A DNA stretch of 64,000 bases from Pyrrhosoma nymphula (GCA_963573305.1 OY754337.1:70529094-70593093); one strand, 5' to 3'. Counted from the first letter of the stretch, positions 47,899-61,733 are shown. Translations and numbers: made by a program. Notes: generated by a model not told the origin, from the sequence alone.

Positions 47899-50800
47899 AG
47901 CTAGCTCATGTTTTTGGCTCGGATAGCTGTTGTCCTTGATTGAATGAGAAAGAAGTTGGCGGTTTCAGTCTTTTTTCTAGCGGAATATAGCGAGACATTT
48001 TTTCTCAAACTTAGTCGGCAAAGACTTCAAGAGATCTAAAAAAAATATGCGCCAATCCTATTCGATTGCGAAATAGGTTTAGTCCCTCCTCATTTCTAGC
48101 GACAATAATTATCACATTATACTCACACTAGTTCTAAGTCAGTTCACAGTGGTAACGCAATGGGGTAAAATTAATGGTATCTCTGTTTAACGTATATTCC
48201 CCAAGAAGGATACGAACCGCTACGTTGGAATAATCCATTATGCCAGATGCCCACCCGTCTCTTCCCGTCATTTTTGTCCGCTCTTAGTGCGTTCTTTACT
48301 TCCCTCTGTCCATTTAACAGACGCAGATGACTCTCTGGATTCCATATTTTTTGAAAATTGAATGCGACCTCTTATCTATCTCTAGCCATCTTATTTATTT
48401 TCTTCTTGGTATCCTGCGCTAATCTCTCATTTACTTCCTCAAATGTGTCCCATTGCTTTAGGAACCCACCCATCTCCAAGATAAGTAATGTATTTCATAA
48501 GGATTTTATATTTTTTCTCCAAACTATGTTGCCGAAACTAGGATGCGTCTCGTACCCCCTAGCGTGGTATATGATGGAAAGCCTTCAAATACCGGTAATT
48601 CTTATCTTTGTGTGTTCTGTAGGAATGAATTTAGTTTCTCATTCTCTATTTCCCTACCGCCTTTATTCTGGAGTCCATTTTACTTCGCTCCCTCTTCTCC
48701 CTCCGTCCAATCCGTCTCACGCCTCTGCTCTCGTCGTCCCCATCTCATTTCCTTACTCTCACTCTGGTTCCTTTCTTCGTCCTCCTTCCCCTGGGCTTCC
48801 CTATTGTCGTGCTTTCCTTCCTCCGCTCCGAACTCCTCTCTTCTTCCTTCTCGTACCCGCCTTTGAATTCAGGAAGCGTCGTGGGCTGGGTTCCCTTTCC
48901 GCCACTGTTTATTGGCTCCTTCGCCTACCTACTTATTTTTTGACGTTGAAGTGGCGTAGGCAATTAGTGCGACGAAGTTTCTCTTACATTCGGCGTGGAT
49001 ACGCTATCGTTTTATTCCCTCGGGGTCGTTGTCTTTCGAGTTGCGTACAAACGTGGGGCATGAATTGATAAGTAGGTGAGACTTCTCTCCTTTCATTGTT
49101 TTGGATCCTCGTTTGCGAGTCCGCGGCACTTCCTGATTTTCTACCGGTCTTCTTTAATATACCATCGTAGTGAGCAAGGCCTTGCGCTTTTGAATTTCGG
49201 TCCACTAATAGTTTTAGGTCAAGTTTTCCTTTAAATGAATTCTGTTAAATTTGTTATTCACTTAACAAAAATCATTCTCCTTTCCTAAAATATGTAGTGA
49301 TGACTTGCATTTGTTATTAGGTGATATATGAAGGATTCTCAATTTTCCTAAAAAAATATATTTTGCCTTATTTCTATCCTTGAATCTTGAAGTCATTGTA
49401 CCTTTTATGCATTCACAACTGTAGGCTATTCTTCGCGTTCAGCCTTGTGCTATTCTTCGGAATTCCACTATTTTTTCATCTCCTGGCGGCAGTATTGTTT
49501 TTATGATGTGCCCAGCATATTAACTCGCTGGTATTCCAGATTATATAGGGAATGATCGCTGAATAGTTTCTCTCTAGCTGGTGCCTATGAGATTTTGTAA
49601 TTAAATACCTATCTTCAGTTTCTCCCGGAATTACATTTATGAATGCAGTTAGCTTTTTAATTTACCTGCTACCTTATCAGCGTAATATGATGGCTATTGT
49701 ATATGTAGGCTACTTGGTGAGCTACAGCTAATGAATTTCCGATCTGATAAATTGAAATAATGCGTCAAACTTGTTTTTAAAACTATAATTGGTTAACGAC
49801 CTAACCTGTGTGTGTGGTGTTCTCATATCATAATATAGTGACAAGTGATTATGTACCTCTTTTTTATAATGCGCCTCTCATCGTATTAATCCCTGGTAAA
49901 ACTCATTAATCGACTTGCATTATTAACTGGAAAAAATTATGTAATTCTATGAATACATGTTATAAATCTCACTCTCCTAATGCTTAATAAGAAATTGATC
50001 ATCTAGCCATATCCAAAACTGCAAAACTTTTGTTACATTTGCATAATAGCGATGAATTCAGAAGTCGTTATTCTTTGATTTTAGACGCTTTGTCGGTGTC
50101 CCTCAGGGGCTTTGAAAGCAGTCGTCAAAGGGAATTCCTATTAATAAAGAATCTAAAAATTGAAGAAAAAATTTTGAGAGTACTTGAAGGCCTGTGTAGA
50201 TTCTCTCTGATTTGGACGAATTTTGGATCGGGATGATGAGCCTGAGATGAAAGGGGAATAAAAGTTCGATGACATGCAGATGTCATCTCAATCGGCTATG
50301 CAGTTTCTTCCTTCTCATCGATGGATTCGATATGAATGTGATACTTGGCGCTCGGATGGAAGGGATTTCAGGGCCTCCACCCCTCAGGGAATAAAGGAGG
50401 CCTGAGAAGAGGTCTCTGTGATTTGCTTGTAGAAAATAAATGGAAATGGATGGGCATCCAAAGAAAGGAAGGAATTTTTTCATTTCAAAATCCAACATCT
50501 CTTTCCACGCCTGTCAATATTTTCTTGTTTCCACTTTCCGCTGAGTTCTTACATTCTGACGGCCCTATGATTTTATGCTCTCTGGTGGATAGGAAAATCA
50601 CGTCCATCAATATTATTGCTGACCCATTGTTTTTATAGGAAAAGTAATTTGTAGATCTAAGGATAAGAGACGGTCTTATATGATTATGCTTAAAAATATA
50701 TCCAGTTGTGGTCTTTTATAGATTTCGTGATAAATATTTAATTGGTTTCGTCCCAGATTTTGGATTGAAGGTTCCACATTTCCAATTTATGCATTTTGTT

Positions 50801-53800
50801 TAAAATTGAATAATTAGTCCACGGATGATTTCGAGTGATAGCATAAAATATTCAGTCAGTTTGTTGCCATTTTTCCATTCGAATTCATTTTAGCGGTTAA
50901 AATATTTTATTTTATACCTTTGGCATTAGTGAAAATATTCTCACCGTTTTTTATTTCCTACTTGTGCTCAATCCAGTCATCGAAAACGGTTGCTGACCGC
51001 ACTACATTCTCCATAATGTCGAAAAGAATTTGATTTTTAGCTTTTTTTAGACGATTTCCATTTCATTGCGGCTTTTTTCAACCAGCCACTACGCATCTAG
51101 GACAATTCATCAGTAACCGCTAAGCTCCTCCTCGAGAGAGTGTTTACCTCGACCGCAGGTAGCTCGATTGCTTATTTCTTTAACAAAATTCACAATTTCA
51201 ATGTGAAAATGAGAATTAGTGCTAAAAAACATGTGCCATAAGGCTAATCTATGTTTATCTATTGTACCTTCTCAACCAACAAGTATTTTAAAAGATCAAG
51301 AACATAACTCCTGAGGCCTAAATCAGCACTAATATCCCGTAATTAGTAAGTAACATTTATTTCTAGATGGCTCGGTCTGTGCATTCCAACGGTAGTTTCA
51401 GAAAATAATTTATAGCTTGATGTTTCCCAAACGTCTCTCCGTCAACTTTTGTGCCTTATGTGCGGATTACTTTGGTCGGTACTTATATTATGCTCCGCGC
51501 GCGCGCCTAAGTGTTTCACATTTAAAGTTGACCCACCGAATTTTGCACGGTGTATTGCCTATTTGTTAAAATACAGCGCTCTTTTTTTGCTCAATCATTG
51601 TTCAGCTGAGTAGTGAGAATGTCTCCCTTTGACGTTTTTAATGTAGCCCAACAAAAATGAAAGATTACTAACTATTGATCCAGTAGCTCTCTTAGTGTAT
51701 AACTAACCATAAAAATTCTTTTTCTGAAATCGTGATTTAAGTAGTCAAGTGAAGCAATTCACGGGAGATAAAGAATAACTGAGGGAACTTGTATGACAAA
51801 AATGCTCTTCGGTATGCTACCTGATATAATTTCTCGATCTCTGAAGATTGCTCTGATCATGCCTCGTTTAATTCTGTTTCATGTCTTCCGATAGTTGGGT
51901 GGCTTTTTTATACGGTTTTGTTGAATTCTCGAAAGTTAATCACGTACAAACACTTTCAGAAATAATTATTACAGGTTAATGGTAATTTTTATACGCATCT
52001 TAGCTGTGTGGTAGCACGGCAGCGTGGGAAAACGGCTTTCATTGAATACTAAATGTTATCACATGTTGGAAATGAAGTCTCGCGAAGGCGGATTTCTTCA
52101 TAATTCAAATGGAACAGTGCGCGATGGAGAGTGTGTTTGACTTGCGGAATTGCGCCCGTGGACGTTATTATGAAAGTTCACTGATGTTTTGCTTGCTCAT
52201 CCCCGCGGGATGGTTTGGTTTAATCCCGCGCATTGGGAATCACATCATCTCCCTTCCCCCGCTCAGCCATCGGAACCCCTCCTCCCGTTTCCTATCAGTA
52301 TTTCAAATTCCCTCATCATCGACGCGGACGTTTCTATACACCCAATGGCGTATAAAATTCTCTGTCACGTTCGGCTATGCAAACGTTAATCAGTTCATTC
52401 CCGCCGGTTATCTTAATTGAACCATCTTCGTACCGCCGCGGGGAAGCCGTAGTTAAGATTGAAATTAGAATCGGCTTTTCCGCGATTTCGTACGATTCCG
52501 CTGTTCCCTAGTTCCCATTTCTCCCCGTGCACTCTTCACCGCCTCAACCGCTGCCACACACATATCACAGCAGCATGTGTGCCCAGCACGAGGTTTCCCT
52601 TCATCCATATCTCCGATTTCCGGACGTATTCCTGGAAGGAGATTAAAATCTTGGTGCGACTCCACCTCCATGTCCTTTTCCCACCCGCCAACCTCCGAGA
52701 TCTCTCTGCCCCTCCCTTCCTACAGTGCCGCCGTTACAGTTGCCTAAATTAAGCAACATCTTCCCATTGAACGATTCGCTATATTATCTTCCTTCTCTCC
52801 CTTCCTATTCTTCGAGGGCATTCACGCCTGATTCCCCCCGATCTGACGCCCGCTTTGATATTCCTTACGCTCACGAAATTTGGAGGAAGTGCTAAGTGCG
52901 TGGGCCATTGCGTGCTCATTACTGTATGTGATAGCTTATTGGGTTCCCTCTATTGAATTGAGTAATTTTATGCTTTACCCATCACGGTTTAAGTTGATTT
53001 GATTCCATTATAATATATGCGAATCCGTTCTTCCTTCTCAGTAATCGGCTACAGAGAAATAAAATAATGTATCGAAGATTGGTTGGTATGTCGATGCGTC
53101 TAGTTTTAATTGCATAATTTATTCCAACTTTCCACAGAGGATTTTTCTCGGCCGTCATGCGAAAGTAAATGTATTTCTGGGAAATCTCAAGGCTCCCTTC
53201 GTAGAAATGTATCAGTTCTCTCGAAATAGGTGACTGCGATTGCATCATATTGGATTCTTATCCTTCGGCAAAAATAAAAAGGATAAAGAAAGACCTATTT
53301 TAGTTTTATAAATAGCGAGTAAGTGGACGAATTTTGCCGTCAATAGTCCTCTAAACATATTTATTTGGTAATTGTTTTTCTCTCGTTAAAATTGACCACA
53401 CGTCCTTCCATAAGCCGAGTATTTTCGTCATATGAGAGTCAGTGTATCTTTATGAAAAAAGCTTTTTTTGAGGTTACTTATTTTACATGAGGTTTAATTA
53501 TATGATTTACTTAATATGGAAATAACTGGGAGATTAAAATCGATGTTAATTCATTTTTAAACAATTAAATTTCAAATGATCACATATCGATTAGGGCTAC
53601 CTTCTGTTGTCTGTAATTCGCACCTTTCTCTCTTTCGGCTTAGTCAATGGTTGCAATCTATCGGAGAGGATCTTTCCTAAGAAAAAGCACAAAGTAAGTT
53701 AAACCTGCGAACATTCATGCAGACTGTTTCAATGTGCGTTGGATAATTTGCTTGCAAATTTCGTTCACGATCTTCGCTGACGTTTAAGACTGCTCCGTGA

Positions 53801-56800
53801 TGAAGTATTGGAAGGCTCTGATCAATTTTTACGCCGCCAAGTTCATCAGTTTCCCGTGCCCCGTTCCCTACGTCTATGTATCCCACAATCTAGGAAGTTT
53901 TAGTAATGAATTTAATGGTACGGTCGTCTAATTCGGGCCCCTACGCCAACCTTCCTTCCCCAGAACTTTTGAGGTTAATTGCTGGAATCCGATCAGCGAG
54001 ATTTCACGGGGGTGTAATCTCCTTTGCCGGGGGAGGGAGGGTGAGGGGGGGTGCGGGGAAGGGAGAAGTGAGACTTTCACGCTCGCACGTATCCTCCCAC
54101 TCCTCGATCCGGAAAAAGAGGAACCGTTAAGTTTTTCTCGGCGCCCAAGACTCAAGAAACACAACACACAAGGGTCTCGGCGTCATCGCCCAACTAGCGC
54201 GGTCGTGCACACTTTGTCGTAGTTTGACACCGCTTCCTTTCACTTCCCCCCTTCTGCCTTTGCTCTTCACTCTCGTTCTCCCGCGTAATTCGTCGAACGT
54301 CCCTCCAGTCTTTCCTCTCATGTCTCACTGCTCGTATCCCGATGAAATCCTCTCCATGCTGGCTCAACGTTGCTCCAAATGGTCTCCACGCTGCTTTCCC
54401 AGACTCACATTCTAATGGTCACAATGGTTTAAGTCTTTCGGTTCAATTTTCACGGATCGTCTTCGATTTTGAGCGTTTTGTGCCGCTTTAGTTATATATT
54501 TTTCATTTTAGTCATCATGGTCGATAGAAGCAGTTTTGATGAATGCTTAACGAGACGAAAAGTAAATAAGAATAAGGAGTAAGGAGTCACATGAGTAAAT
54601 TTCCCGGAAAATGTTCCTCCTTTTTCGTTATACAGTCTTTATTTTCGTGAATCGCACTTAACTTTTAACGTTGGATGGTAATTTAATATTTTGGAGATAT
54701 GCCTGTATATACGTAACCAGATTGGATAGTGCGCAGACACATCACCTTGGGTCGATAAAAATGTGCACCATTTGCTATATTTGCGCAGGTAGTGATAGGT
54801 CAACTGGGTTAGATGATAATTATCGTCAGAGTAGCGATGTGAGTTTATTTTTATCATGGTTTCTTTTCTGGAATTGCATTTGTTTTCTGTTGCGGGAAAC
54901 GACAAAAATTATGGACAGCTTATTTGTTTTGCTTATTTACAATGATTTTTGCCGTTTTATTTTTTATTTGGATGTTTCCCCTTAGCCGTGTCTTTTATCT
55001 TGATGAAGGCAGTGTGAAACGGAGTAGTTTTACATTTCAGAAGTCCTTATTTGAGGCATAAAAGTGTTTCGATATTACTCTGCATTCGTCAGCAATATGC
55101 ACGAAAACGTCAGTGCTTTTAAAAACACATTGTTATTGCCATTTCGAATGCCTCCTCGGTCATTGAAACCATTCTGATTTTTTTGTTAACATAGGTAACA
55201 AGTGTGCATCTGATTTAGGCTATTAATTAATATTATTTAAATCATTATTTTCCATACCTAACGTCTATGATTTTCTCTTTTGATAGTCCTGATTATATGT
55301 ATCTTTTATCGCTATATCTGTTGTATTCATTATTACATTTTTTGTGTCCTCACAACTTACGTTGATGTAATGTTTTTTTTTCAACGGAGCGAAGTAAACT
55401 GCGAATAAACTGGCCGAATAAACTGGCCAATCCGGAAATTAAATCTATTCTAGTTCATGAACCTGGGCTAAAGTGATTGGAACGTTCATCTAAATATTTC
55501 TTTCCATTTGAATATTTTAGGCTTCTGTCCTAAATTTATTAAGCTCAACGATTTTTGAAATACTAACGGAAATATTTAGGGAAGAGTAATCTATAACTAA
55601 ATTTTATTAAGCACATGATGTTTCTGTATAATTTCTATCCACTCTTATCTACATTATCCTTTGTTTGTGCTTAAATACTCATGTCACGATCCTCTACCCT
55701 ATGGTATGATAGTTGAATGTGATGGTGAATTCGAAGCTTATTGACTCAATTTGCATGGGAATGGAACCGAACGAAGTTATCTTAATAGCTAGACGGCTCG
55801 TGGGCAAATGTAATGGCCCAAATCGCTAATTCTGCTGTGAGTTATCCCCACGGGCGATTTTGTACATGACTGCTTTATACGAACGCAACAGGAAACCACT
55901 AGTCGACGTGAAAACTAGACAACATCCGAAGCTTAAAGAACTCAGGACAACTGTCGCTGCTTACATCATTTTTACATGAATAATGTCGTCAAACTAACAT
56001 AAAATCTGATATTTAGAGGTAGTGGAATGCTGAGGCCTCTGCCGAAAGGGAGGATATTTGGCTTTCATGCATATGAAAGGAAAAGAATTGGTGTTTAACG
56101 GAGGAAGGAGGCCGAAGTCAGGAAAGGATGCTCACTTATTAAGGATATTTTATGCTGAAAGTCGACGGTAGAGCGTAGGGAAGTGCTTTGGAGGCATTGA
56201 TAAGTGACATTTTTATTTATAGAAAAATGCGATATTTGATTCGAAAAATTAACAGATTATTTTTATTACGTGTCGCATACGTTTACTTCTCGAAGGTTTT
56301 TTTTTGGGCATTGGTATTGCTGTGATGCATGTGCTGGTATAATGTTTAGATAGTTGGCCAAGTTGAAAAACGTTGTGATGCCACAGTCACCCTCTATCCA
56401 TGAAATGCCCCTTTGCGACAGTTTATAGTTTCCAGTGTATCTTATCTCATTAAGTCTACTTTTTCAGATATATAGTCAGTTACGATGGCCTAAATAAATG
56501 CATTTACATGGGAAATATTATCTTTATTTTTTTAAATCTCCCCTCGCTTTTGCATTAGGCAGGTTATGAATGGTAACGATGTGTTGGCTTAACGAAGGCT
56601 AAAACATTTCTCATTTCAATGTAAAACGAATTTCCACTTTCACGTTCACCTGCAGTTATATCTATGAAAGCACTCCTCTTATTGTAGGACCCAATGTTTT
56701 TATGAATGCGTGTAGATGAAACGTTGCCAAGAATCATTTTTATTGTTGTAAGGTATTTAAAATATTATGTTGGGATGGATACTTGTTATAATTTTTAGTT

Positions 56801-57652
56801 AAATTTCAATAAAAGTATTGTTTTATTATAAATTGGAAAAAAATTATCTGATTTTTAATTTTTCCAATAATATTTTCGATTGTACGAGAACATAATTATG
56901 TTAAGCACTATTTTACCCCAACTCCTTCCTGTATGTTGTATCCGAGAAACCCTGGCGGAAATAAACCTTAAAATCGGGGGATTTTTTCTGTTCCGTTTCT
57001 ACTGATTCCTGACCTTGCATTCGCTGACTTTTACCAATTGACGTTGGCTGTAATACTCTGATCCCCCACGGTAGAGAAACTCGACTTCCATCAGTCTCAT
57101 CTTTCAGGCGCCACATATTGGCGCGTCTTCTCAATCCTGTCGCTGACAGCGATGCATCGCGGATAGTCGTTGGGATGTAACGTTCCCCCCATCTCCCACG
57201 CCTCTTCCCAACTGCGCTCCCACCGCTACGTCATATCGTGCTCGCCTAATGGAGTGTCGTAATGACGAGGGTGTGTACGAGATTGCGTGAGGGTGGAACG
57301 GAGCGTTTTAATAAAATCCCCGCTTCCCCATTATAATGTTACTCGCCCACATGTTCCCACGCCTCTCCCCATCCCTATACATTTACCCACCCTCCATCCC
57401 CCTATTCGCTTTCGCCACTCGCACCCCGTGGGTACATATCCCTCTCCCCTCCACCTTTCCCCGCCCGACTCAACCAACTCTTTCCTTCCCTCCTCTCCCC
57501 GTTTCCTCTCGCCGGCAAATTTTGGGACGTTACGGGAAGCCCTGGGAGGAGGTGGAGTTTGGAGGAGAGGTGGTGCTGAAGGGGGTGGGAAAGAAGGGGG
57601 GATGAAGTGTCGGAATTGGGTTACGATGGGAGTAGAGGGTGGGAGATGAGAA
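47899..57652. other. 9.8 kb without recognised genes or repeats
   Basis: The longest frame in the window (236 codons from a TTG at 48358) lies here. It is Leu/Ser/Pro/Phe-rich from a C/T-biased strand, and no ATG, domain or splice pattern supports it. GC-enriched pockets occur at 48640-49080, 52190-52750, 53930-54400 and 57140-57650. A short tandem AATAAACTGGCC pair is at about 55406-55429. I see no transposon ends or RNA genes. Confidence 0.4.
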
Positions 57653-57984
57653 TAGGCTTGCCAACTTCTGAGGACTTGACTCCGGTGGAAGTCCGCACCT
57701 AGAATAAGAATATCCCAGACATTTCGGGATATAAAGTTGAAAGTATGATTATGACTAGGTACCTTTGAATGTGAATTATTAATGAATGAGTATACAAAAT
57801 TTGAAATGATGTCACAACAAATTGCATAACTTTCTGATCAAGTGTCACTTAAACCTTCAAGTACCAATCATTTAAATCACGAAATACTGAGGTATGTTTA
57901 CACATTCTGTGGTACCTATGCGTTCCGTTCATACTTATCATGTCGTTCCCTTTCTAGGTAGGAGCAGTCAAAAGAGATTAATGA

Positions 57985-58167
57985 TTGACTGTTTCTTTTT
58001 TCGGGATTCATTCCGCGATGTTAAAATTGTAAATTACGATATTTCGCTGGTCCTCCTGCCAGATTCATCAAGTTAACTGATGAAACTGGCAGGAGGACCA
58101 GCGAAATATTGTTCTTTTTTTACAATATTAACATCGTGGAATGAATCCCGAAAAAAGAAACAGTCAA
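57985..58167. repeat. 183-bp imperfect palindrome centred on GTTAAC
   Basis: Arms run outward from GTTAAC (58072-58077). They share CTGGCAGGAGGACCAGCG, AACATCG(C/T)GGAATGAATC and CCCGAAAAAAGAAACAGTCA. The innermost part (TTCATCA/TGATGAA) is also paired, so there is essentially no loop. Small indels lie near 58030 and 58115. A sequence like this would extrude or fold as one long hairpin. Confidence 0.9.
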
Positions 58168-58845
58168 CTCTACATCCGCGGAAGCCTACGAGCTAATGAG
58201 ATTAATGATTGATGTTAGATCTCGGAAACTGGTTCAATTTCCATAATTTCTTCCAGACTGACCTGTCCTTGAATATATCTTCATCTATATATCTAAATCT
58301 AATATATCTATTGCATTCATGCTGTTGAATTTTAATTCATACATACATGCATGTTCTGCGATTTACCGTACTAGGCCCAATGTAGTGCGATGCTTTCTTT
58401 CGGACAGAGGCATTTGATATTCTTTAAGTCACGCACTTTATTCGAGTATTTGTTACTTTAAAAAACACGATTATGTGTTGAACGTCATTCAATTTAATAT
58501 CGGTAAAGTATGTGGGCGTTCATGTCTCGGTGGCACGCTGCACAAATAACTTTGAAAAGAGTGTTGAGGAGAAATTAAAAAAGAGATCAAATCTTAAGGG
58601 TAAAATTAGTCTTTTTACTGTATATTCTTTCGATTAAAAATAATTGGGGTTGCAGAATACAAGGGGATCGCGTTATATCGTGATTAATGCGGTAATACGA
58701 ATGGCATTTGAACTAAAAATGGCATAAAATTATAATATTAGTTTTGGTAAGTTGGTTCTTGACCACTTGACCGCCATTAAAGGTATACGTATTTTGTTGA
58801 GGGTTGGTTATAGTTTAAAAAATATCTCAACTTCCTTTTGCCAAC

Positions 58846-58875
58846 GTTTCGCTATTTACTTTTAGCATCATCAAG
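58846..58875 (-). other. CTTGATGA-hairpin-CGAAAC motif
   Basis: On the minus strand CTTGATGA-T is followed by the stem GCTA/TAGC and GAAAC. GTTATAGT just upstream on that strand can pair with ACTATAAC about 35 nt downstream of GAAAC, which would close a third helix. No function is assigned. Confidence 0.35.
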
Positions 58876-59317
58876 ACTATAACAACAATGTAAGGAAAAC
58901 AGCTAATATATGTTATAAATATAAATAAATTTACTCTCTTAAATTTAGTACCTTAAGGTGATATGAGAGCATTTTCCTGTTATGGCAATGGTAACTAAGA
59001 TGTCTTCTTTCTAACAAAACTTCAAGATCAACAAAGGAAAGCCAAAATGGATACAATGCGAAATTTGTTATCACAAAATATAATTTGTAAAAATTATGTA
59101 GTTAAAAATAAATAGTATAAATATTAAAAATAGCAATTCGGGAAATCTGAATCATGGAGGAAAAAAAACAAAATACAGATATTATTAGTGAGAATGATTT
59201 TTGCATTTATGCTTAAATGGGAGGAAAACTTCCTAATCCGGTTGGCGGAAAATGTTAAAAATAATATTGTCCGATTCCGGGAGGTTGCCGGAGGATCCGG
59301 GAGAGTTGGCATCCCTA

Positions 59318-60769
59318 GTTAAGCGATGGGAGTGGGAGATGAGAGATGTCGGGGGCGCTGGTTCGCGAAAAGGGGTGCTGGTTTGGTGTCCGGGTGGGAA
59401 TTTCGGGGGTGGAGGATGTGACGTCGGTGGTGGCGGGAGAGAGAGTGAGGGTAGAGGAGTAAGGCTCAAGGATGGGGGCTGAGAGGGAGGGGCAGAGGGC
59501 TTGGGGTTTTAAGGGGCCGGGACTTTCGCGGGGGTGGGTTGATGTGTATTCCGCTGTCTCTTAATTGCGCCCTCCCGTGAAATCGATGGCTAACTTGATT
59601 ATTCTTCAGGGCCGGTAATGCAGTTACTGTCTCAACCGGGGTTCCCACACATTCCCTTCGCCTGGAAAAGTGCTACACGGAGAAACAAAAGTCGCGCGCG
59701 CGGAAAATATATGCTCCAGAGTTAATCGGCGAAAGATCAGGAATTGCGAGTTCGCACTGCTTTGTGTGTTCTACCGTGCGTAGTCTTGTTACTGATTTCA
59801 GACGTATCTTCTTAGAATTTTCTTTCTACAATGTTAGTCTGAAAAATCTTCACGATATCGTTCCAAACTTTTTTTTTCATATTACTGGTATTAGGGTGGG
59901 TTAGAAAGAAAGAAAATACTATTACAAATGTTTGAGGTTGGCTATTACAAGCTAGAGCTGTATGCTTTTTTTAGTTACTGTGAAAAGTAATTTAATTTAG
60001 ATACATTGACCTAAGTCTTGCAGAAACTGAGAAAGTTATCGAATGAGAGAAGATTGTTTCCATCATATTCTTATGCCTAATCGTGATTTATAAGGAATAT
60101 TCTTTTAGTGTTCTACTAGGTAGGTTATTTTCTATCACATTTCTGATTTTAATTATAAAATTTATATCAGATCCCTTCGGTAATGAGTTGGTGAGGCTCT
60201 GCTTCAAACCCTTAAAAGGGCAATGCTGGGAGAAATACTTTGGCACGATTATGATCATCGAAATTGTACTCTATGCAGAATGCTAGTGTTGCTATGCAAC
60301 ACTTTCGCTGGTCGTTGTTTTATCTATTAAACCAAAGGTAATTGCAAGGAAAGGATTTTGGGAGCTTAAGTCTAGGGGCCTATTGGAAGCGTTTTCTTGA
60401 CGTATCGTGCTAGCGAAAATAATTTTAATTTGAGATTACAGTTGCAAGTAATTTTGTACGAGTAAACGTTTATCACAATTTTCCTTAAATTCCTTTTCAA
60501 GTGATCCAAGAATCTCAAAAGGGTTTTTATATTTCTTTTTTTCAATCACTAAGTGTTCGAAGTTTTTTAACATACATCACCGCCCCGAGGCCTGTTAGAA
60601 AGAAAAGACTGGGTACTCTTCCTCGGATTTAAAACTATGGGTTTTTGTTTTATTTCTGAGAAAAGTACGGACGTACTACCTCTTTGGATGGTATTTCCTT
60701 TCCAGAAAAATACTCTTGAAACTACCAAGTTTACTCTAAGTTATTAAATGGAAGACAAACTCATCATTC
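59318..60769. other. GC-rich then AT-rich DNA, no gene recognised
   Basis: A strongly G-biased stretch (59325-59540) gives spurious frames on both strands. The remainder is AT-rich with nothing recognised. Confidence 0.45.
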
Positions 60770-60835
60770 TAGCCTGGGGCAGGATTTGAACTCGCAGCCT
60801 TTGGGTTTCCCGGCCGGCTCGTGATATACATTGGG
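60770..60835 (-). tRNA. tRNA-like fragment (SINE head)
   Basis: On the minus strand GCGAG-TTCAAAT-CCTGC is a T-arm-like segment containing the pol III B-box form GAGTTCAAATCC. It is preceded by GCCGGCCGGGAAACCCAAAG, resembling an anticodon-arm region. The A box and D arm are not clear. It is a decayed tRNA-derived repeat, not a tRNA gene. Confidence 0.4.
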
Positions 60836-61525
60836 GATATACATTTTACTATTTCGGAGGAAATAAGTAACTTTTACAGAAGTTCCAGCATTCTTTCTCC
60901 GGGGAGAAGGAATTATTTTTTTGACTTGGATGCGTCTTTAAAATCAGACCATTAATAGGGTACTATAGTGTACTAGGCTATATAACACGACGTAATCCAT
61001 TCTGACATTTTTACTTCGAGATTAAAAGTGTGATTTGAATAAATGTCGTTTCCTTAAATTGGTAAAATAACAACAATGCGGCCATGATTTTGAGTTTGCT
61101 CCGCGTATGTTCGATGTGCCCGCGGTCACTGGCGCTCAGTTTGGCCATGGCTGGAAATTTTCACGCTTGGGAAGACCTTGTATAGATCCAAGCAAACCAA
61201 ATTAATTGACTCCATATTATATGTACTGATAAATAAATAAAAAATAAGGAATGAAAACTAGAGTAAAATTTAGGTGGCCCATGCTCAACTAAAATTCCTA
61301 ACATATTCAAGAGAACGCATCTAATTTATGAGGGTGTCTAATAAGACATCAATTTGTGGCGTTTGACCATTATGAAAATGGTGAGACGGCTTCGGGAACG
61401 TCGAATAGTCAGCATCGCTAATGGCAGCACAAGCTCCTGGAAGGCCGCTAAAAATTATCCCCTAACGCAGACGTAATCTCATAAAATAAACGGCCGCCTT
61501 TCCAGCATTTCCACATCCGACATTT
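60836..61525. other. AT-rich DNA, nothing recognised
   Basis: No supported feature up to the piggyBac left end. Confidence 0.5.
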
Positions 61526-61550
61526 TTAACCCGGCGTTGGTCGCGCTATG
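61526..61550. repeat. piggyBac TTAA target site and 5' terminal repeat
   Basis: TTAA at 61526-61529 is the duplicated target tetranucleotide. CCC at 61530-61532 is the canonical tip. Inverse internal matches are at 61737-61748 and 61778-61796. Confidence 0.85.
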
Positions 61551-61733
61551 TTCTTTTCCCCGTACTTTGTGTAAGAATGTGATTCATTCTACGAGGACTT
61601 GGCGGATCCAGTTACTTTTCCACGTATTCCTTGCACATACTTTTTACTTTGTATCAAAACATCCTCGCTCCATTCACTCCTTGGATGTGGCGAGTAAAGT
61701 GCTCCTACATCCTAAATTTAGTTCGGTCTTTTA

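Larger units (their letters stand above)
57653..59317. mobile_element. Possible hAT-like non-autonomous element
   Basis: The left end reads TAGGCTTGCCAACT and the right end inverted reads TAGGGATGCCAACT; both are followed by CCGG-containing sequence. TAGGGnTGCCAACT-type termini are seen in some hAT elements. The flanking octamers (GATGAGAA and GTTAAGCG) do not match well. However, a longer imperfect direct similarity (GATGGGAGT...GGGAGATGAGA) occurs just outside both ends. The interior is AT-rich, holds the palindrome at 57985-58167 and the motif at 58846-58875, and shows no transposase. Support is moderate at best. Confidence 0.4.

Noticed and set aside
48358..49068. The longest open frame in the window (236 codons), with hydrophobic N-terminus
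   Set aside because: It starts at TTG and is Ser/Leu/Pro/Phe-rich because the strand is C/T-rich. An overlapping frame is also open, and no domain or splice pattern is visible. Most likely chance.
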